Shown: positions 1 through 11,332 of the stretch, one piece after another | Numbering within the stretch: position 1 is the first letter of the stretch | Layout of the letters: every line of letters starts with the position of its first letter | DNA from: Sacculina carcini | Taxonomy: Eukaryota > Arthropoda > Thecostraca > Sacculinidae | Length of the DNA stretch: 64,000 nucleotides | NCBI GenBank assembly: GCA_916048095.2 | Contig: OU696593.1 | Coordinates: forward strand, 5,746,830 to 5,810,829 | Direction of reading: 5' to 3' | Notes under the pieces: generated by a model | The model's database searches: none | Seen by the model: the letters and a program-made list of their open reading frames with translations, nothing else | What the model was told of the DNA's origin: nothing | Translations under genes and position numbers: made by a program

Positions 1-68
1 TTGAGCATTTCCTAAAAACTCAAAATGTCAACAAATTTGAATTTGAAAGTGTTTGAAAAAGTGCTCAC

Positions 69-2506
69 ATCAAAGACGGGAGCAAATGCCGATCTATAGG
101 CAACGTTCTCCCAGATCAGAATCTGCTTGTTGCGATCGAACGAACCGGCCGTCGAGAAGGCCGAGAATTCGTGCAACATGCGCGCCACGCTGTCGTTCAA
201 ATGCTGCGACGCGTACAGGTTGAAGAAATCGCAGAAGTGGTGATACATATTGACAGCTACAACAAACGCAGGCGTTTTTATAAGCAGCCACCAACGAACG
301 TCATGTATCAAGCATACTGAATTAAACATATTTGACACTGGAAAATCTAAGCCCGAGCGTAGATTTGAACCCACAACCTACCGTATACAAATATGGTATC
401 TTACCACTACACCAGAAGACATATCGCCAGAATCCGATCTTAAACCGCTATATATCTTCCTCTACCGATTCAGTTGTTACGTCTCATAAATAGATAGAAC
501 AGATAATTTTCCCCGTTGTAATTTTATGAGATTGTCTGTAGACTATAAAAAGGGGTAAGTCAATACAAATATAGGATATATTGTGGGCTGAATTTGTTAG
601 ACAATCTCTCACTCACCTGCATCGATTTTCATAATGTAGGTGGGCGTGTCAATGGTGAGGTCACAACGCAGGTCACCGGAGGTCAAATGTTGCACCTCGG
701 GCGCCCAAGATTGCAGAGGACTCATGTATTCAAGCTCCGAGACAAGACGAGTGTGATCAACGCTGAAGCCAAACAACAACGCAAAAACAAAACAAGCAAT
801 TTTTATAACCGCAGAAAAAATAAAACAAAATTTTTCAGCAACAAAGCAAAACAGATATCGTCCCAATTTATCTATGTAACATACTTTTAATGGTGCAATT
901 TCTTAATCGACAAGTTCAAGATTATTATGAAACACCCCACTTTTGCAGAATTATACAGTGATGTTCACTGGCAGGCCAAGCAAAGGTGTTATTTAAGGGG
1001 ATCAAGTCAGGTTCGAACCGCTGATATATGGTGTCAGCGTTCAATGTCTAACCAACTGAGCTACTCTGGAAATATGAGGAAAGGTTGTTTTCAGGCATTT
1101 CAATAGCTGATCTCAACCATAGTGATACTCCATAGATATGCAAATGAGCTCCAATTGGGCTATGAAAATGAATTACCGCTAAAATGACAAAAATGACAAA
1201 AATGACAAAAAAAACACACACACACACACACAAGGAGAGAGAGAGATAGAGAGATAGAGAGAGAGAGAGAGAAACCTGCAGTTGGCCACCATTTGGCCCG
1301 GCCCCAGCACGTCCATTTTGTAGCGCAGCACATCGTCTCGTCGAAGCAGCTGGCGAAAATCCAGCATCACATTGGTGGCACGACAAAATTCGAGTCGTCG
1401 CGAACAATGCACGCTAGACAACGACTGTGTGTTACACACACACACACATACATACATATTTATATTTTATCTATTTATGTGTTTTGTAATCATTATAATT
1501 ATTCCTGCACAAAAGGAACTAAGTGACGCAGGAAGAGCTCAAGCGCTATAAACAGCAGCATGCAGTCACTACGCACTTTTGCAAGTGAGTGCTGATTTAA
1601 TCATTTCAATTGATTCGTGTATATATTTTGCTCCTTTCTTCATTAGCTTTCAATTTCCTGACTAAAACGTTTATTTTTCGAACTCTCTTTCTCTCTACAT
1701 GTTTTGAGCGCTTCCAGTACACATGGGACCATCGCAGGGTGGTAATAGTGCTTGCAATCTTCCCGTGCTACCGGTTTTGCCCGTAATTAATACAAATAAT
1801 AATAAAAAGATGAGACAACCATGTCTTAAGGAATGTTTGGTCGCAAATTATCCGTGAACCAGTGAGCCAGTAACAGTCAGTACCTGGGCGCTCGAGTTGG
1901 CCACACACAGCGAAAACATCGAGTCAAGCCTCTGCTGAATGTAGCCGAAGTCAGCCTGCAAGAAGAACTCGCGCACGTCTTGCGCGCGGTCGCAGCTCGA
2001 TGTATGATAGGCACGATGGCTGGGGCAGTGTGGCTCGTAGCCCCAACAACAAGCATCACTGTTTGCAGCTCCGCCGGCGAGATACTAGACAACAACAATA
2101 AAACAACGCAATGAACAGTTTGATAGAGGTCGTCGTCGTCTCTATGCCAACTTTCTCTTCATTTGTTCAATGTTTGTCAAAAAAGCAAACAAGCTATGAA
2201 AAGCAAATTGTTTTGCCGCCAGTGAAAGCAATTTGACAACAACATATACTTAATCACAAATATAATGACACAAAAACAGAAAAACAGCAAATTCACATCG
2301 AACCAACGAAAATATTGCAAGCTAAATGTAGAAGCTACCTTTCGTCTGCAAGCTTTATCTGATGCACATATCTTCCGACACGCTGGATATGACCGCATGA
2401 AATATGGAATATGCTCTTCATGCAGCAATAAATCGTCCACTGAAAAGCTAAGGCATAAAGAAATAAGCTGCCAAAGTGATATACTAATTAAATAAATTAT
2501 CCGCAT
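69..2506 (-). CDS. EOGT: EGF domain-specific O-GlcNAc transferase, 5' part (runs off the left edge)
   Basis: Exons, in transcript order: 2506-2339, 2084-1884, 1424-1276, 762-617 and 256-69, together 284 codons with consistent phases (0,0,2,1,0) and GT..AG borders. The family is an ER-lumen glycosyltransferase that adds O-GlcNAc to EGF repeats of secreted and membrane proteins. The protein opens with a signal peptide (about residues 1-22, rich in Leu/Ile/Ser), then EEHIPYF, a cysteine-rich stretch, CCWGYEPHC, LQADFGYIQQRLDSM, CRATNVMLDFR, SPLQSWAPE, DTPTYIMKIDA and MYHHFCDFFNLYASQHLN. All line up in order with EOGT. Only about the N-terminal half is here. The last exon ends at a donor (GAT|GTGAGC), so the gene continues to the left. 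The introns hold tRNA-like repeats and one dispersed repeat. I am very sure of the family and fairly sure of the exon borders. Confidence 0.9.
350..430 (-). repeat. tRNA-derived (SINE-like) sequence in an EOGT intron
   Basis: On the minus strand there is a pol III A-box-like stretch (GGTGTAGTGGTAAGA) followed about 35 bases later by a B-box (GGGTTCAAATC). The acceptor ends do not pair, so this looks like a tRNA-derived repeat rather than a working tRNA. It lies in the intron between EOGT exons 4 and 5. Confidence 0.45.
999..1070 (-). repeat. tRNA-derived (SINE-like) sequence in an EOGT intron
   Basis: The minus strand reads an A-box (TAGCTCAGTTGG) and a perfect B-box (GGTTCGAACC) with tRNA-like spacing. 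The acceptor halves do not pair well, so I call it a SINE head or pseudo-tRNA. It sits between EOGT exons 3 and 4. Confidence 0.5.
1680..1805 (+). repeat. Dispersed repeat, copy 1 of 3
   Basis: About 125 bp running from an AACTCTCTTTCTCTCT stretch, through GCGCTTCCAGTACA and GGTGGTAATAGTGC, to an AATTAAT/AAT-rich tail. Clear relatives lie at 28145-28285 and 58600-58755, in introns of other genes. The AT-rich tail with AAT triplets looks like a retroposon 3' end. The family is not recognised. Confidence 0.6.
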
Positions 2507-3054
2507 ACTGGCCAGAAACGATTTTATGTTGTACTAATTACTCGGCAGCACACAAAAATATTTAACAAAATAACAAAGCCATATAGGGCGACTGAATTGT
2601 TTACATGTGTGATAAATGAAACATCACATTCAAATATTACATCATTGTATATTCATTTATTTTATGTATGAATCAGCAGATAAATTCATGAAACTTTGAC
2701 AACAAAATTAGTAAACGGAATAGTTATATTAGATCGAATTAATAAATTAAATTATTCGTAAATTAATTTGCCGATTACGTGTAGAAGACAAGACATTATA
2801 ATCCTAAATTATCCTACATATGTAGCGTGGAAACTTCGATTGTGAAGTATCTTATCAACTGTGGATTTATGAAGCGCCAGTGTTCCGAAGTCGTTTTTTG
2901 TGTTGTTTTCGGAGCTGTGTTGTTTTCTTTTTACTTGTGTGATCCTGCTGATGCTGGTGAAACCTATTGAAAATGAGAGGTTACCTTTTGAAATAAGCAT
3001 ATGCTTCAAACCTGGTGGATATATGTTTGTGCATCTTACCAGTATATAATAATA
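2507..3054. promoter_or_regulatory. Divergent promoter interval between EOGT and TBC1D20
   Basis: The start codons of EOGT (minus, 2506) and TBC1D20 (plus, 3055) face away from each other across 548 bp of AT-rich DNA with no other gene. Both promoters and both 5' leaders must lie here unless there are upstream noncoding exons. I saw no convincing TATA box placed for either gene. Confidence 0.55.
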
Positions 3055-4834
3055 ATGGGTTCGCTTGTAAAAAACGGTGATTTTCCTGAGTTTGTAGCCG
3101 GCGAAGACACAGGCAGTGTTGTATCAGGTGATTGTGGCGGTGAAACTGGCGGTGCGATCCCGGTCGTTAAACATACGTCCGATGCGCGTTGCGTAGAGCG
3201 AAGCGTTTCTGAGGTGAGCAGTAGAAAGCGTGATTCATTCTCAGAGTTTACCCCGAGTCTAGATGGCGAGCCAACTCTTGAAATGGCGGGTGCAGAAGTT
3301 GACGATATTCTGGGCTCTTCTGATCAATCGTCCCCAGACGACCTTTCTCAAGAATGCGGTGACGAGTGCTGTTTAGCCGAAGCTTCATCGGGCACTGCAA
3401 CCGGCTCCACCGATCCTCCAGTTGATGCCGATTCAGAGCCTAGTCCGTTCAGCGACAGGCTGTATCATTTCGGACTGAGCGTCGACCAGTTGTCGGCCAA
3501 GAAGGCAGAAATCGAGGCGGCGCTCGATAGCAAACCTGTGGACAAGCAGCGTTTGTGTGAGCTGGCGTGTTCGCGCGGCGGACTGGTGTGCGACAAACTA
3601 AGGCGTCGTGTGTGGCCAGTTCTGCTCGATCTTGACGACTCAGCGGCGTGCGGTCCGGAATTGTCATATGAGCAACTTTGCTCTCACTGGCAGTACAATC
3701 AGGTGAGCAGACTGGCTTCTGCGCACAACCTTTTGGATTAATCTTTCTGCTCCTCAAGTATTTCAAATTCAAGTTTCACAGTTGAATATCCACGAGATGC
3801 TTTATAGGACCAAAATTGCATTTTGCATGCATTTCATGTTGAAAACCACGCCGAATATATTTCCGATCATTGACCTAATGTAGCAGTACGTTTCATTGTT
3901 CCATCGTGCATCATTCGTGTGTGTGTGTGTGTGTGTGTGTTTGTGCTTGGACGCGTGGCAGGTCGTGTTGGACGTACAGCGCACACTGCAGCGTTTTCCT
4001 GCCGGCGTGTCTGTGGCTGTGCGTCGTAGTCAGCTGACACACTTGGTGCGACTGCTGCTCAACATACTAACCGCCATGCCTCAACTACACTACTATCAGG
4101 GCCTGCACGACGTGGCTATCACAGTTCTACTGGCATGCGGCCGGCGCAGGGAGGCTGCCTCGCGTATCATGCACGCGCTATGTGCTGACGACCGCTTTCT
4201 CGCCGCGTTCATGGCCGAAAGCATGGCGCCCACCTGCGATCAGCTGGCCTATATGAGCGCCGTGCTAGAGCAGCGCCGGCCTCAACTGGCGGAATTTTTG
4301 GCGCACAGTGGAGTGGGCGTGGCTTTCGCCGTGCCCTGGCTGCTCACCTGGTTCAGCCACTCGCTGCGCCACTATCGTCGCATAGTGCGCGTGTTCGACT
4401 ACGTGCTAGCCAGCGAGCGCCTGTCTGTCGTGTACGTGTCGGCCGCGCTGGTGTTGTGCAATGCCGAGCGCGTGTTGGCGTGCGACTGCGATATGGCCAG
4501 CGTTCACGTACAACTGAGTAGTCTGGTCGAGTTGGCTACCTGCGATGACGTCAGCAATGGCGGCGGTGACGGCGCAGTTTCGACGTGCGCCGACTGGCAG
4601 ACAGTGCTGGACACGGCCAGCGGTCTGATGCGCCACCTGCCGCCGCAGCGGCTGCACGCGCGCGTCAATGAAATCAACGCACAGCGCCGCCGTGACGAAC
4701 AGCAAGTACATATGGCGCGGCGGCGACGAGATGGTGGCGCATCGATGAGATGGACAGCGGCGGCTGTGGCGGTGTTGGCTGGATCAATGGCGCTGCAGTG
4801 GTGGTTCAGTAGTCGTGCGGCGACGGGTGCTTGA
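3055..4834 (+). CDS. TBC1D20: TBC1 domain family member 20 (Rab GTPase-activating protein)
   Basis: Two exons, 3055-3702 and 3962-4834, joined in phase 0 (CAATCAG|GTGAGC ... GGCAG|GTC), give a 506-residue protein; human TBC1D20 has about 403. TBC1D20 is an ER-anchored GAP for Rab1/Rab18. The TBC domain starts with LACSRGGLVCDKLRRRVWP. The arginine-finger motif VVLDVQR keeps the D-x-x-R pattern. The glutamine finger is LHYYQGLHDV. VPWLLTWFSHSLRHYRR and LACDCDMASVH are family signatures. A C-terminal hydrophobic anchor (about VAVLAGSMALQWWF) ends the protein. The first 120 or so residues are a low-complexity acidic/Ser-rich extension. I chose the ATG at 3055; an in-frame ATG at 3001 would add 18 residues, but MGSLVKNGDF is the more likely start. 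The short intron ends in a (GT)n run just before the acceptor. Confidence 0.93.
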
Positions 4835-5788
4835 GCTAACAGCGGGGTGGCGATGTTGTAGACGCACCCACACAGGAGCTGTTGAATGAGTATTTGCAAA
4901 ACGGCAAGCGGAGAGCAGATGATGTTGTTCAGGCGAGTGTTGCTAGTCGGGTGGTGGTTTGTTTTGTGTGATATAGTGTTGCCAAATGGAAACCAATCTG
5001 TTGGAATTTATTCTATACTAATTTGCTCATTTGTGAGTGATAGTTTGAGCTAAACCTGGCATCTCTTGTGTCATTTCCAAGCACAGGGATGTGCTGATAA
5101 TTCTAGCGAAGTTTATCTATTTGACTGTTTTTTTTAGTTTTCCCGTAGGATAATTTCGACTTAAAACCTCCAAAAAATATTAGATTTTTAAGACTTGATT
5201 CGGTATTTGTAGACAATCCATTGTGGTGCTGTTGTCATTGGATTAATGTTTGATATTAAAACGTACAATGTTATTTGCCATGTGAATTTATGGTTATGAC
5301 AAAAGTACTCCCTGGTTATTGATGTATTCTATTATATCCAATCTCCAAATATTTATCACAAGGGCATTTATTTTTTGCAATTTCATAATTTGCTTTTGTA
5401 TGGTATTTGATAATACACTATGGGAACGTGGTTTTTATTATGGCGTGCGTTTTTTGCTAGGTGTCTGTATATATGTATCATTTCTCTATTACTCTCTTGA
5501 TCGACTTAAATTGTGTTTTTTATGGATTCAGCATGTTTTGGTTGCCTTAGAGATCCTGGTTGTTAGGTTAGGTTAGGCGAAAGTATAAAAGTGTGTGTGT
5601 TCATCTGCCCACCCACACGTAAACCAACGACAACAGAAATACGCAAGCTTTGACTATTCATATGAAAAAACCTGCCCATGGTGGGAATCGAACTTGCAAC
5701 CACCAGATGTACCGTAAAAATAACACCACCACAAGTTGAGCGTAAGACAAACATACAATATTTATTTTACCTAATCACAACCACTGCC
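4835..5788. other. Convergent intergenic interval TBC1D20/NDUFAF6
   Basis: The two genes end towards each other here. AT-rich 3' flanks and a tRNA-like repeat near 5671-5740 are visible, and no coding exon. GGTTAGGTTAGG near 5565 is too short to mean anything telomeric. Confidence 0.5.
5671..5740 (-). repeat. tRNA-like sequence, degenerate
   Basis: The minus strand carries a good B-box (GTTCGATTCCCACC) after a weak A-box-like GTGGTGGTG. It is probably a decayed tRNA-derived repeat just downstream of NDUFAF6. Confidence 0.35.
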
Positions 5789-7048
5789 CTAGATAGTTCG
5801 ACGCAGCCGATGCCAATACAACGCCAAAGGCAACAGGCCGTCTCTTGCTTGAACGCGCGCGTCAAACAAGTTGAAGTCGGCGCGCTGTAAACGCCGCAAA
5901 TAGCGCGCCACACACACGGCAGGCAAGAAAGCCACACGCAAATGGCGCGGTATATCGTCGAAATTGTCACGAACCTACACACACACACACACACATATTG
6001 TGTTATATTAGGTAGATATTTCTACAGCGCTCCACATCTGGAGGACCCCTCGGACGCTCCACACACAAACACACACTCACTCACGCGATTTGTTGCATTA
6101 TGATTGGGAATTTACATATTTTGATTCATATATAATGTCATATTGAATTGTTTGTTGTTTTGATGTTGGGATTTGTTGTTGTTGTTTTTACACCGCTGTT
6201 ACTTGATGCACAGCTGTGCTCCATACTCTTATTGAGTCTGAGCAAAATAAACATTTCTTTCTTTCTATCTTCACTCACCAATTGCACATATCTACACACA
6301 CACATACACATACAGTCACATGAATATGTTGATCATCGTTATTCATCGTGCAATAGATTCCATGTCAGTTCAACCACTGAGTTTCCCGACCCGACTCAGA
6401 TTTGGTTCTCTTTCACAATATACATGCTTAATAAAAAAATCGGAGTGTACGGTTTTTTTCCTGTGATGTCAAATGTCCCATTTAGATGACCTTTTTTATT
6501 TGACCTTGCAGAGACAAAATTACTTATGATATGTTGTAGAGCTATTCAACAGCTTTACAATGGTGTTTGAATGGTGTCTCTAGGTGGTCAAACACCTCAG
6601 ATATTCACTGCTGACCGACGACAATTTTAGCTGAAAAGACCTTCGAGGTCAAATTATACGGTGTCATATCTCGGGAACGGTGCCACCTAGAATACTAAAA
6701 TTCAATATTTTTACTCAGCTCAGTGAGCTCTATAAGCCTACCAAAAAACGAACAAAATCTGAGTCGGGTCCGGAAAATCTACCGTTTTTAACCAATAGTG
6801 ACTTCTAACACCAATGTATTTCTATGCACATTTAAATGTGTGCGTGTGTATTTCAGTGCGTTTGCATGTATATATATGTGCGTGTGTATATATATATATA
6901 TATATGTGTGTGTGTGCGTGTGTGTGTGCATCGGTATGTTTGTGTATTTGAACTTGTGTACATGTATGTGTCTATGTATGTGTGTGTGTGTGTGTGTGTG
7001 TGTTTCAGTGCGTTTGCATGTAAATGCATGTGTGTGTACGTGTGTGTA

Positions 7049-7088
<40 letters not shown>

Positions 7089-7521
7089 TGTGTATCAGTA
7101 CGCTTGTATATTGACATTTGTGTGAATATACGTGTGCATATGTGTGTGTGTATATATACGGTACGTTTGTATATTTGTACTTATGAGCATATATATGCAT
7201 GTATGTGTGTGTTTTTGCACCCACATGCTGCAGATGCCGCTGAGCCGCGCTGGCCACGTCGAACGCCACGTGGCACAGCTGCGACGCCACGTGACCGCCA
7301 CGTGTCACGTCGTGCGGCCGTATACCATGCTTTTCGAGCACATCCAGGGGCAGAGACAGTTGCGTACCGCGCGCGAGCAGAGGCGGAGTGGCGCGCAGCA
7401 GCGCCGTCACACCCTGACTGCGACCCAGCCTACTGAGCACGCGCAGATGTTCCGGCATCACAGACCCCCCACTACCACCGCCACTGCCTGTGTCTGATAC
7501 ACAAGATACGAGTATATGAAT

Positions 7522-7564
<43 letters not shown>

Positions 7565-7841
7565 CGGACACACATACATATAAGCACATACACACACACA
7601 GAAACGGACACACATACATATAAGCACATACACACACAAACACACACACACACACACAGAAACGGACACACATACATATAAGCACATACACACAGAAACG
7701 GACACACATACATATAAACACATACACAAACACACACACATACCTATATCCTCCCTGGTATTTGCAACGAAAATCACTCAAGTGATTGCAGCGTGCGCTA
7801 TTATTATTATTATTAGTGTTATAATTACTACATTTATTATT

Positions 7842-7917
<76 letters not shown>

Positions 7918-10900
7918 GACATTTGAACACAGCAGTGGAGAAGGCCAATGTTCGCGTTATCTCGTCACACACGGGATATATCGCAGTCACGCAACCAAAA
8001 CACATAGAAAACTGCACGACTGTAAGCGCACAAGAAACCCGCCTTGCGACAAATGGGCTATCAATTTCAGAAACCCAACCGTTTCACCTCGCCAGGGAAT
8101 CGAACCCTGGACCTCTCGTGCACAAAGCGTGCGTCTTAGCCACTCGGCTACGAGGCGAATTATTGGTGAAGTAATAAATTTAATAATTGATAAGAATGAT
8201 TATTATTATGATAAAAATTTACAATATTATTCTAATTAATTACATTATATAAATATTATGATATTCTCATCATTATTTGAATACAAATAATTATTATTGC
8301 ACACAGGCGCGCACCGAGACACTGTAGCACCATGTAGTGAACGGGTGTGAAAGCGTTGACTGCGTGTTCTTCCATACTGCGTACGCTGGTGAATGGTGTG
8401 GAAGATACGCAAGATCGTCGTGCGGTCACCAAACGTTTCAGCCAGCCTTTGGATATGCGGTGACTGCGCACTGCCTACAAACATACATATAAATACATAC
8501 ATATATCGGACACACACACACACATATATATGTACAGACACAGACACACAAACACATACATAAATACATCGGATACACACACATATGCACAGACACAAAA
8601 ACACACATACACATATTCAGTCACGCACATACATAGACATACAAAGGCATACACACACACACACACACTCCGACACACACACATATATAGACATGCAGAC
8701 AGATACACACTCGGACACACGCACACACACACACACACACAGACACGCATATACACCGACACATATACACATAGCCACACGTACATACACACACAGAGAC
8801 ACGTTAGGCATAGTACACATGTTCCGCTACACACACACACACACACACACGGCTACATCAGATAACAGCATATTATGTTGTCACACAATATGTTGTAATA
8901 TCTGAAGTAACCGCGTAGTCGTTGTCATAACCATTGTCTGATTGTACTATATTGCACATAAATCATGTGCGTCTATCAGCTTGCTCGATGATGCACATTT
9001 CTGCCATTTCATAGCTTGTATATTCGCATGAAAATATTGCTGTGAAAAATGCAGCAATAAACTGAACAAACAAACACACAAACACAAAAAAACACACACA
9101 CACACAAACAAACACACATACACATACAAACAAACACACATACACATACAAACAAACACACATACACATACAAACAAACACACATACACACACACAAACA
9201 AACACACATACACACACACACAAACAAACACACTTACACATACACAAACAAACAAACACACATACACAAACATACATACACAAACAAACAAACATACATA
9301 CACAAACAAACAAACATACATACACAAACAAACAAACAAACACTCATACACATACACAAACAAACAAACACACATACACACACACAAACAAACACACATA
9401 CACATACACAAACAAACAAACAAACACACATACACAAACAAACACACATACACAAACAAACACACACACACACACACACAAACAAACACACATACACAAA
9501 CAAACAAACAAACACACATACACAAACAAACAAACAAACACATACACAAACAAACAAACATACACAAACAAACAAACAAACATACACAAACAAACAAACA
9601 AACACACATACACATACACAAACAAACACACATACACACATACACAAACAAACAAACACACATACACAAACAAACAAACAAACACACATACACAAACAAA
9701 CACACATACACAAACACTCATACTCATACACATACACAAACAAACAAACACTCATACACATACAAACACACAAACACACACACACAAACAAACACACTTA
9801 CACATACACAAACAAACAAACACACATACACAAACAAACAAACAAACATACATACACAAACAAACAAACATACATACACAAACAAACAAACAAACACACA
9901 TACACACACACACAAACAAACACACTTACACATACACAAACAAACAAACACACATACACAAACAAACAAACAAACACACATACACAAACAAACAAACATA
10001 CACAAACAAACAAACATACATACACAAACAAACAAACAAACACTCATACTCATACACATACACAAACAAACAAACACACATACACACACACAAACAAACA
10101 CACATACACATACACAAACAAACACACAAACACACATACACACAAACAAACACACATACACAAACAAACACACACACACACACAAACACACATACACAAA
10201 CAAACATACACACACACACATACACAAACAAACACACAAACACACACCTGTCGCAGAGCCAGGGCAGTGGGTTGTTGAAGTGGCGACACGACGGCGCCAT
10301 TTTGTGTGTCGAAAGCTCGCTCCACTACGTCCGACCAGAACTGCAGTCGACCGGCAAGCGCCGCCGTCTCGGACACATTGTCGCGCACACGCGACACCTG
10401 GCGACACGACGCGACCAGCGTCGTTTTTGTATATTTATTTTTCCATATAATTTAATCATTGAAGTTAAATTATTACTCACTATTTAAATATTAATTCTAA
10501 TAAACATGATTAATTAATCAATAAAAATATATATAAAAATAGGTTTATAAAAATGTAAATAGTGAATATATCGACAATTATTATAAAATATAAACTTAAA
10601 ATAAAATAATGAGTAATTGTTTAATTTTACCATAATTTAATAAATTAAATTAAATGATTACCCATTATTTTATTACTAGTTAATATTAAACAATAAATGG
10701 TCATTTAATGATATCATAACTTATAATTTAGTCATGAGCTAATTATGGCAATCGTGCGTATAACTGGGTTTTGTTGTTGTTTTGGCGTTTAGGACGTGTT
10801 CGGCAATTTCACGCCGCTAATTGTATGATTGGTTAAATGTACGTATAATATGTATGCTTTTTGTTGAGAACGGCCAATATAGACAAAAGTGACGCACCTC

Positions 10901-10988
10901 AACGTTGAACGCGCGAATGGCAAAGACCGAGGCACGCACAGACTCAGGCAGCAGCAATGTGCACAGATAATTCTCGTAGTCGTAGCGT
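5789..10988 (-). CDS. NDUFAF6: NADH dehydrogenase complex I assembly factor 6 (5' exon missing)
   Basis: Exons, in transcript order: 10988-10898, 10397-10248, 8474-about 8303, about 7487-7225, and 5974-5789 (stop TAG at 5791-5789), giving 286 residues. NDUFAF6 is a mitochondrial protein with a squalene/phytoene-synthase fold needed for complex I assembly. Visible in order: [126 protein letters not shown] and [14 protein letters not shown]. All match the family in order. The 8303/7487 border is the least certain; nearby alternative donors and acceptors keep the frame. Exon 10988-10898 starts mid-codon, so at least one upstream exon with the presequence is missing from my model. An ORF at 13066-12962 (MNSALVELTRTLNYRSL) looks presequence-like, but its phase does not join. 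Confidence 0.88.
6381..6780. mobile_element. Possible MITE with about 28-bp inverted ends
   Basis: Left end 6381-6408 and right end 6749-6780 are inverted copies sharing ACCCGACTCAGATTT and flanking bases (two or three mismatches), 400 bp apart. It lies in the last intron of NDUFAF6. No clear target duplication was found. The inside is non-coding. Confidence 0.5.
6830..7200. repeat. (GT)n-rich microsatellite tract
   Basis: Mostly TG dinucleotides with scattered TA, CG and TTTG interruptions, in the last NDUFAF6 intron. Long Val/Cys-only reading frames here are artefacts of the repeat. Confidence 0.9.
7516..7745. repeat. CA microsatellite grown into a 35-60 bp minisatellite
   Basis: The phrase GAAACGGACACACATACATA recurs four times (near 7560, 7600, 7659 and 7694), separated by CA runs of varying length. 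It lies in the NDUFAF6 intron. Confidence 0.85.
7844..7912. repeat. (TA)n microsatellite
   Basis: A pure TA run of about 68 bp. It directly adjoins the 3' end of the minus-strand SINE at 7915-8156, as expected for a retroposon tail. Confidence 0.95.
7915..8156 (-). mobile_element. tRNA-derived SINE
   Basis: The minus-strand head (8156 to about 8085) is a good tRNA-like sequence. The acceptor halves GCCTCGT and GCGAGGTG pair over 7 bp (two G-T pairs), the A-box is TAGCCGAGTGG, and the B-box is perfect (GGTTCGATTCC). The anticodon arm is too irregular to name. A unique body of about 170 bp follows and ends in the (TA)n tract. It sits in NDUFAF6 between the exons at 8303 and 7487. A tRNA gene is the alternative, but the body plus tail favours a SINE. 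Confidence 0.65.
8506..8852. repeat. (CA)n-rich microsatellite
   Basis: CA repeats broken by GACA, TACA and AGAC words, in the NDUFAF6 intron just upstream of the exon at 8474. No coding meaning. Confidence 0.9.
9066..10247. repeat. 1.2-kb CACA/CAAA array (minisatellite)
   Basis: An almost unbroken array of ACACACATACAC and AAACAAACAAAC words with no fixed period, reaching right up to the donor of the NDUFAF6 exon at 10248. Its six-frame ORFs (Cys/Val/Phe/Leu only) are not genes. Confidence 0.95.
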
Positions 10989-11093
10989 CTGAAATGTCAC
11001 CACACAGACCCGCCAGCATAATACAGTGAAACCAGAGAATATCGGCGGCGATCAAACCGACCGCCTCAGACTGTTTTACAGTGCGGAGGCATG

Positions 11094-11332
11094 CAGGAGC
11101 GGATCCAGAGTGGAATTTGGGGCGCTGAATTTTTGTCAGTGATATATACACACATTTATAAACGCATTATGCGCGAATATGCTTTGCGATAATGCTTACA
11201 TCAACAAACTACAAACAGATACTTTTCCTTGGCCACTTTTCGTGGACCTCTTAGTTATGATGAGTTTATGGAAACATTTTCGGGGGGGGGGGGGGGCTTC
11301 AGTCCCCTAGCCCCCCTCTGGATCCACCAGTA
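11094..11332. mobile_element. hAT-like MITE, copy 1
   Basis: A 239-bp element with ends CAGGAGCGGATCCAGAG and (reverse complement) TACTGGTGGATCCAGAG. It contains a G run of about 15 and is flanked by 8-bp direct repeats GAGGCATG/GATGTATG (6 of 8 identical). A sister copy is at 57312-57539. The 8-bp duplication and the CAGTGGCGGATCC-type end fit a non-autonomous hAT element. It lies upstream of the first recognised NDUFAF6 exon. Confidence 0.75.

Noticed and set aside
3001..3054. Upstream ATG adding 18 residues to TBC1D20
   Set aside because: The added stretch (LQTWWIYVCASYQYIIIM) fits no known TBC1D20 start and lies in AT-rich leader-like DNA; the ATG at 3055 is preferred, though not proven.
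5563..5580. Telomere-like TTAGG repeats
   Set aside because: Only two or three tandem copies in an interstitial place; too short.
6853..7737. A 294-codon minus-strand frame of Cys, Val, Thr and His
   Set aside because: It is the translation of CA/GT microsatellites and covers a true NDUFAF6 exon in part; no independent protein is supported.
8085..8156. Functional tRNA gene on the minus strand
   Set aside because: Acceptor and T arm look good, but the anticodon arm is irregular and the sequence continues into a SINE body with a TA tail.
8947..10407. Several overlapping long minus-strand frames rich in Cys, Val, Phe and Leu
   Set aside because: They are artefacts of the 1.2-kb CA/CAAA array. 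Only the piece at 10248-10397 is coding, as an NDUFAF6 exon.
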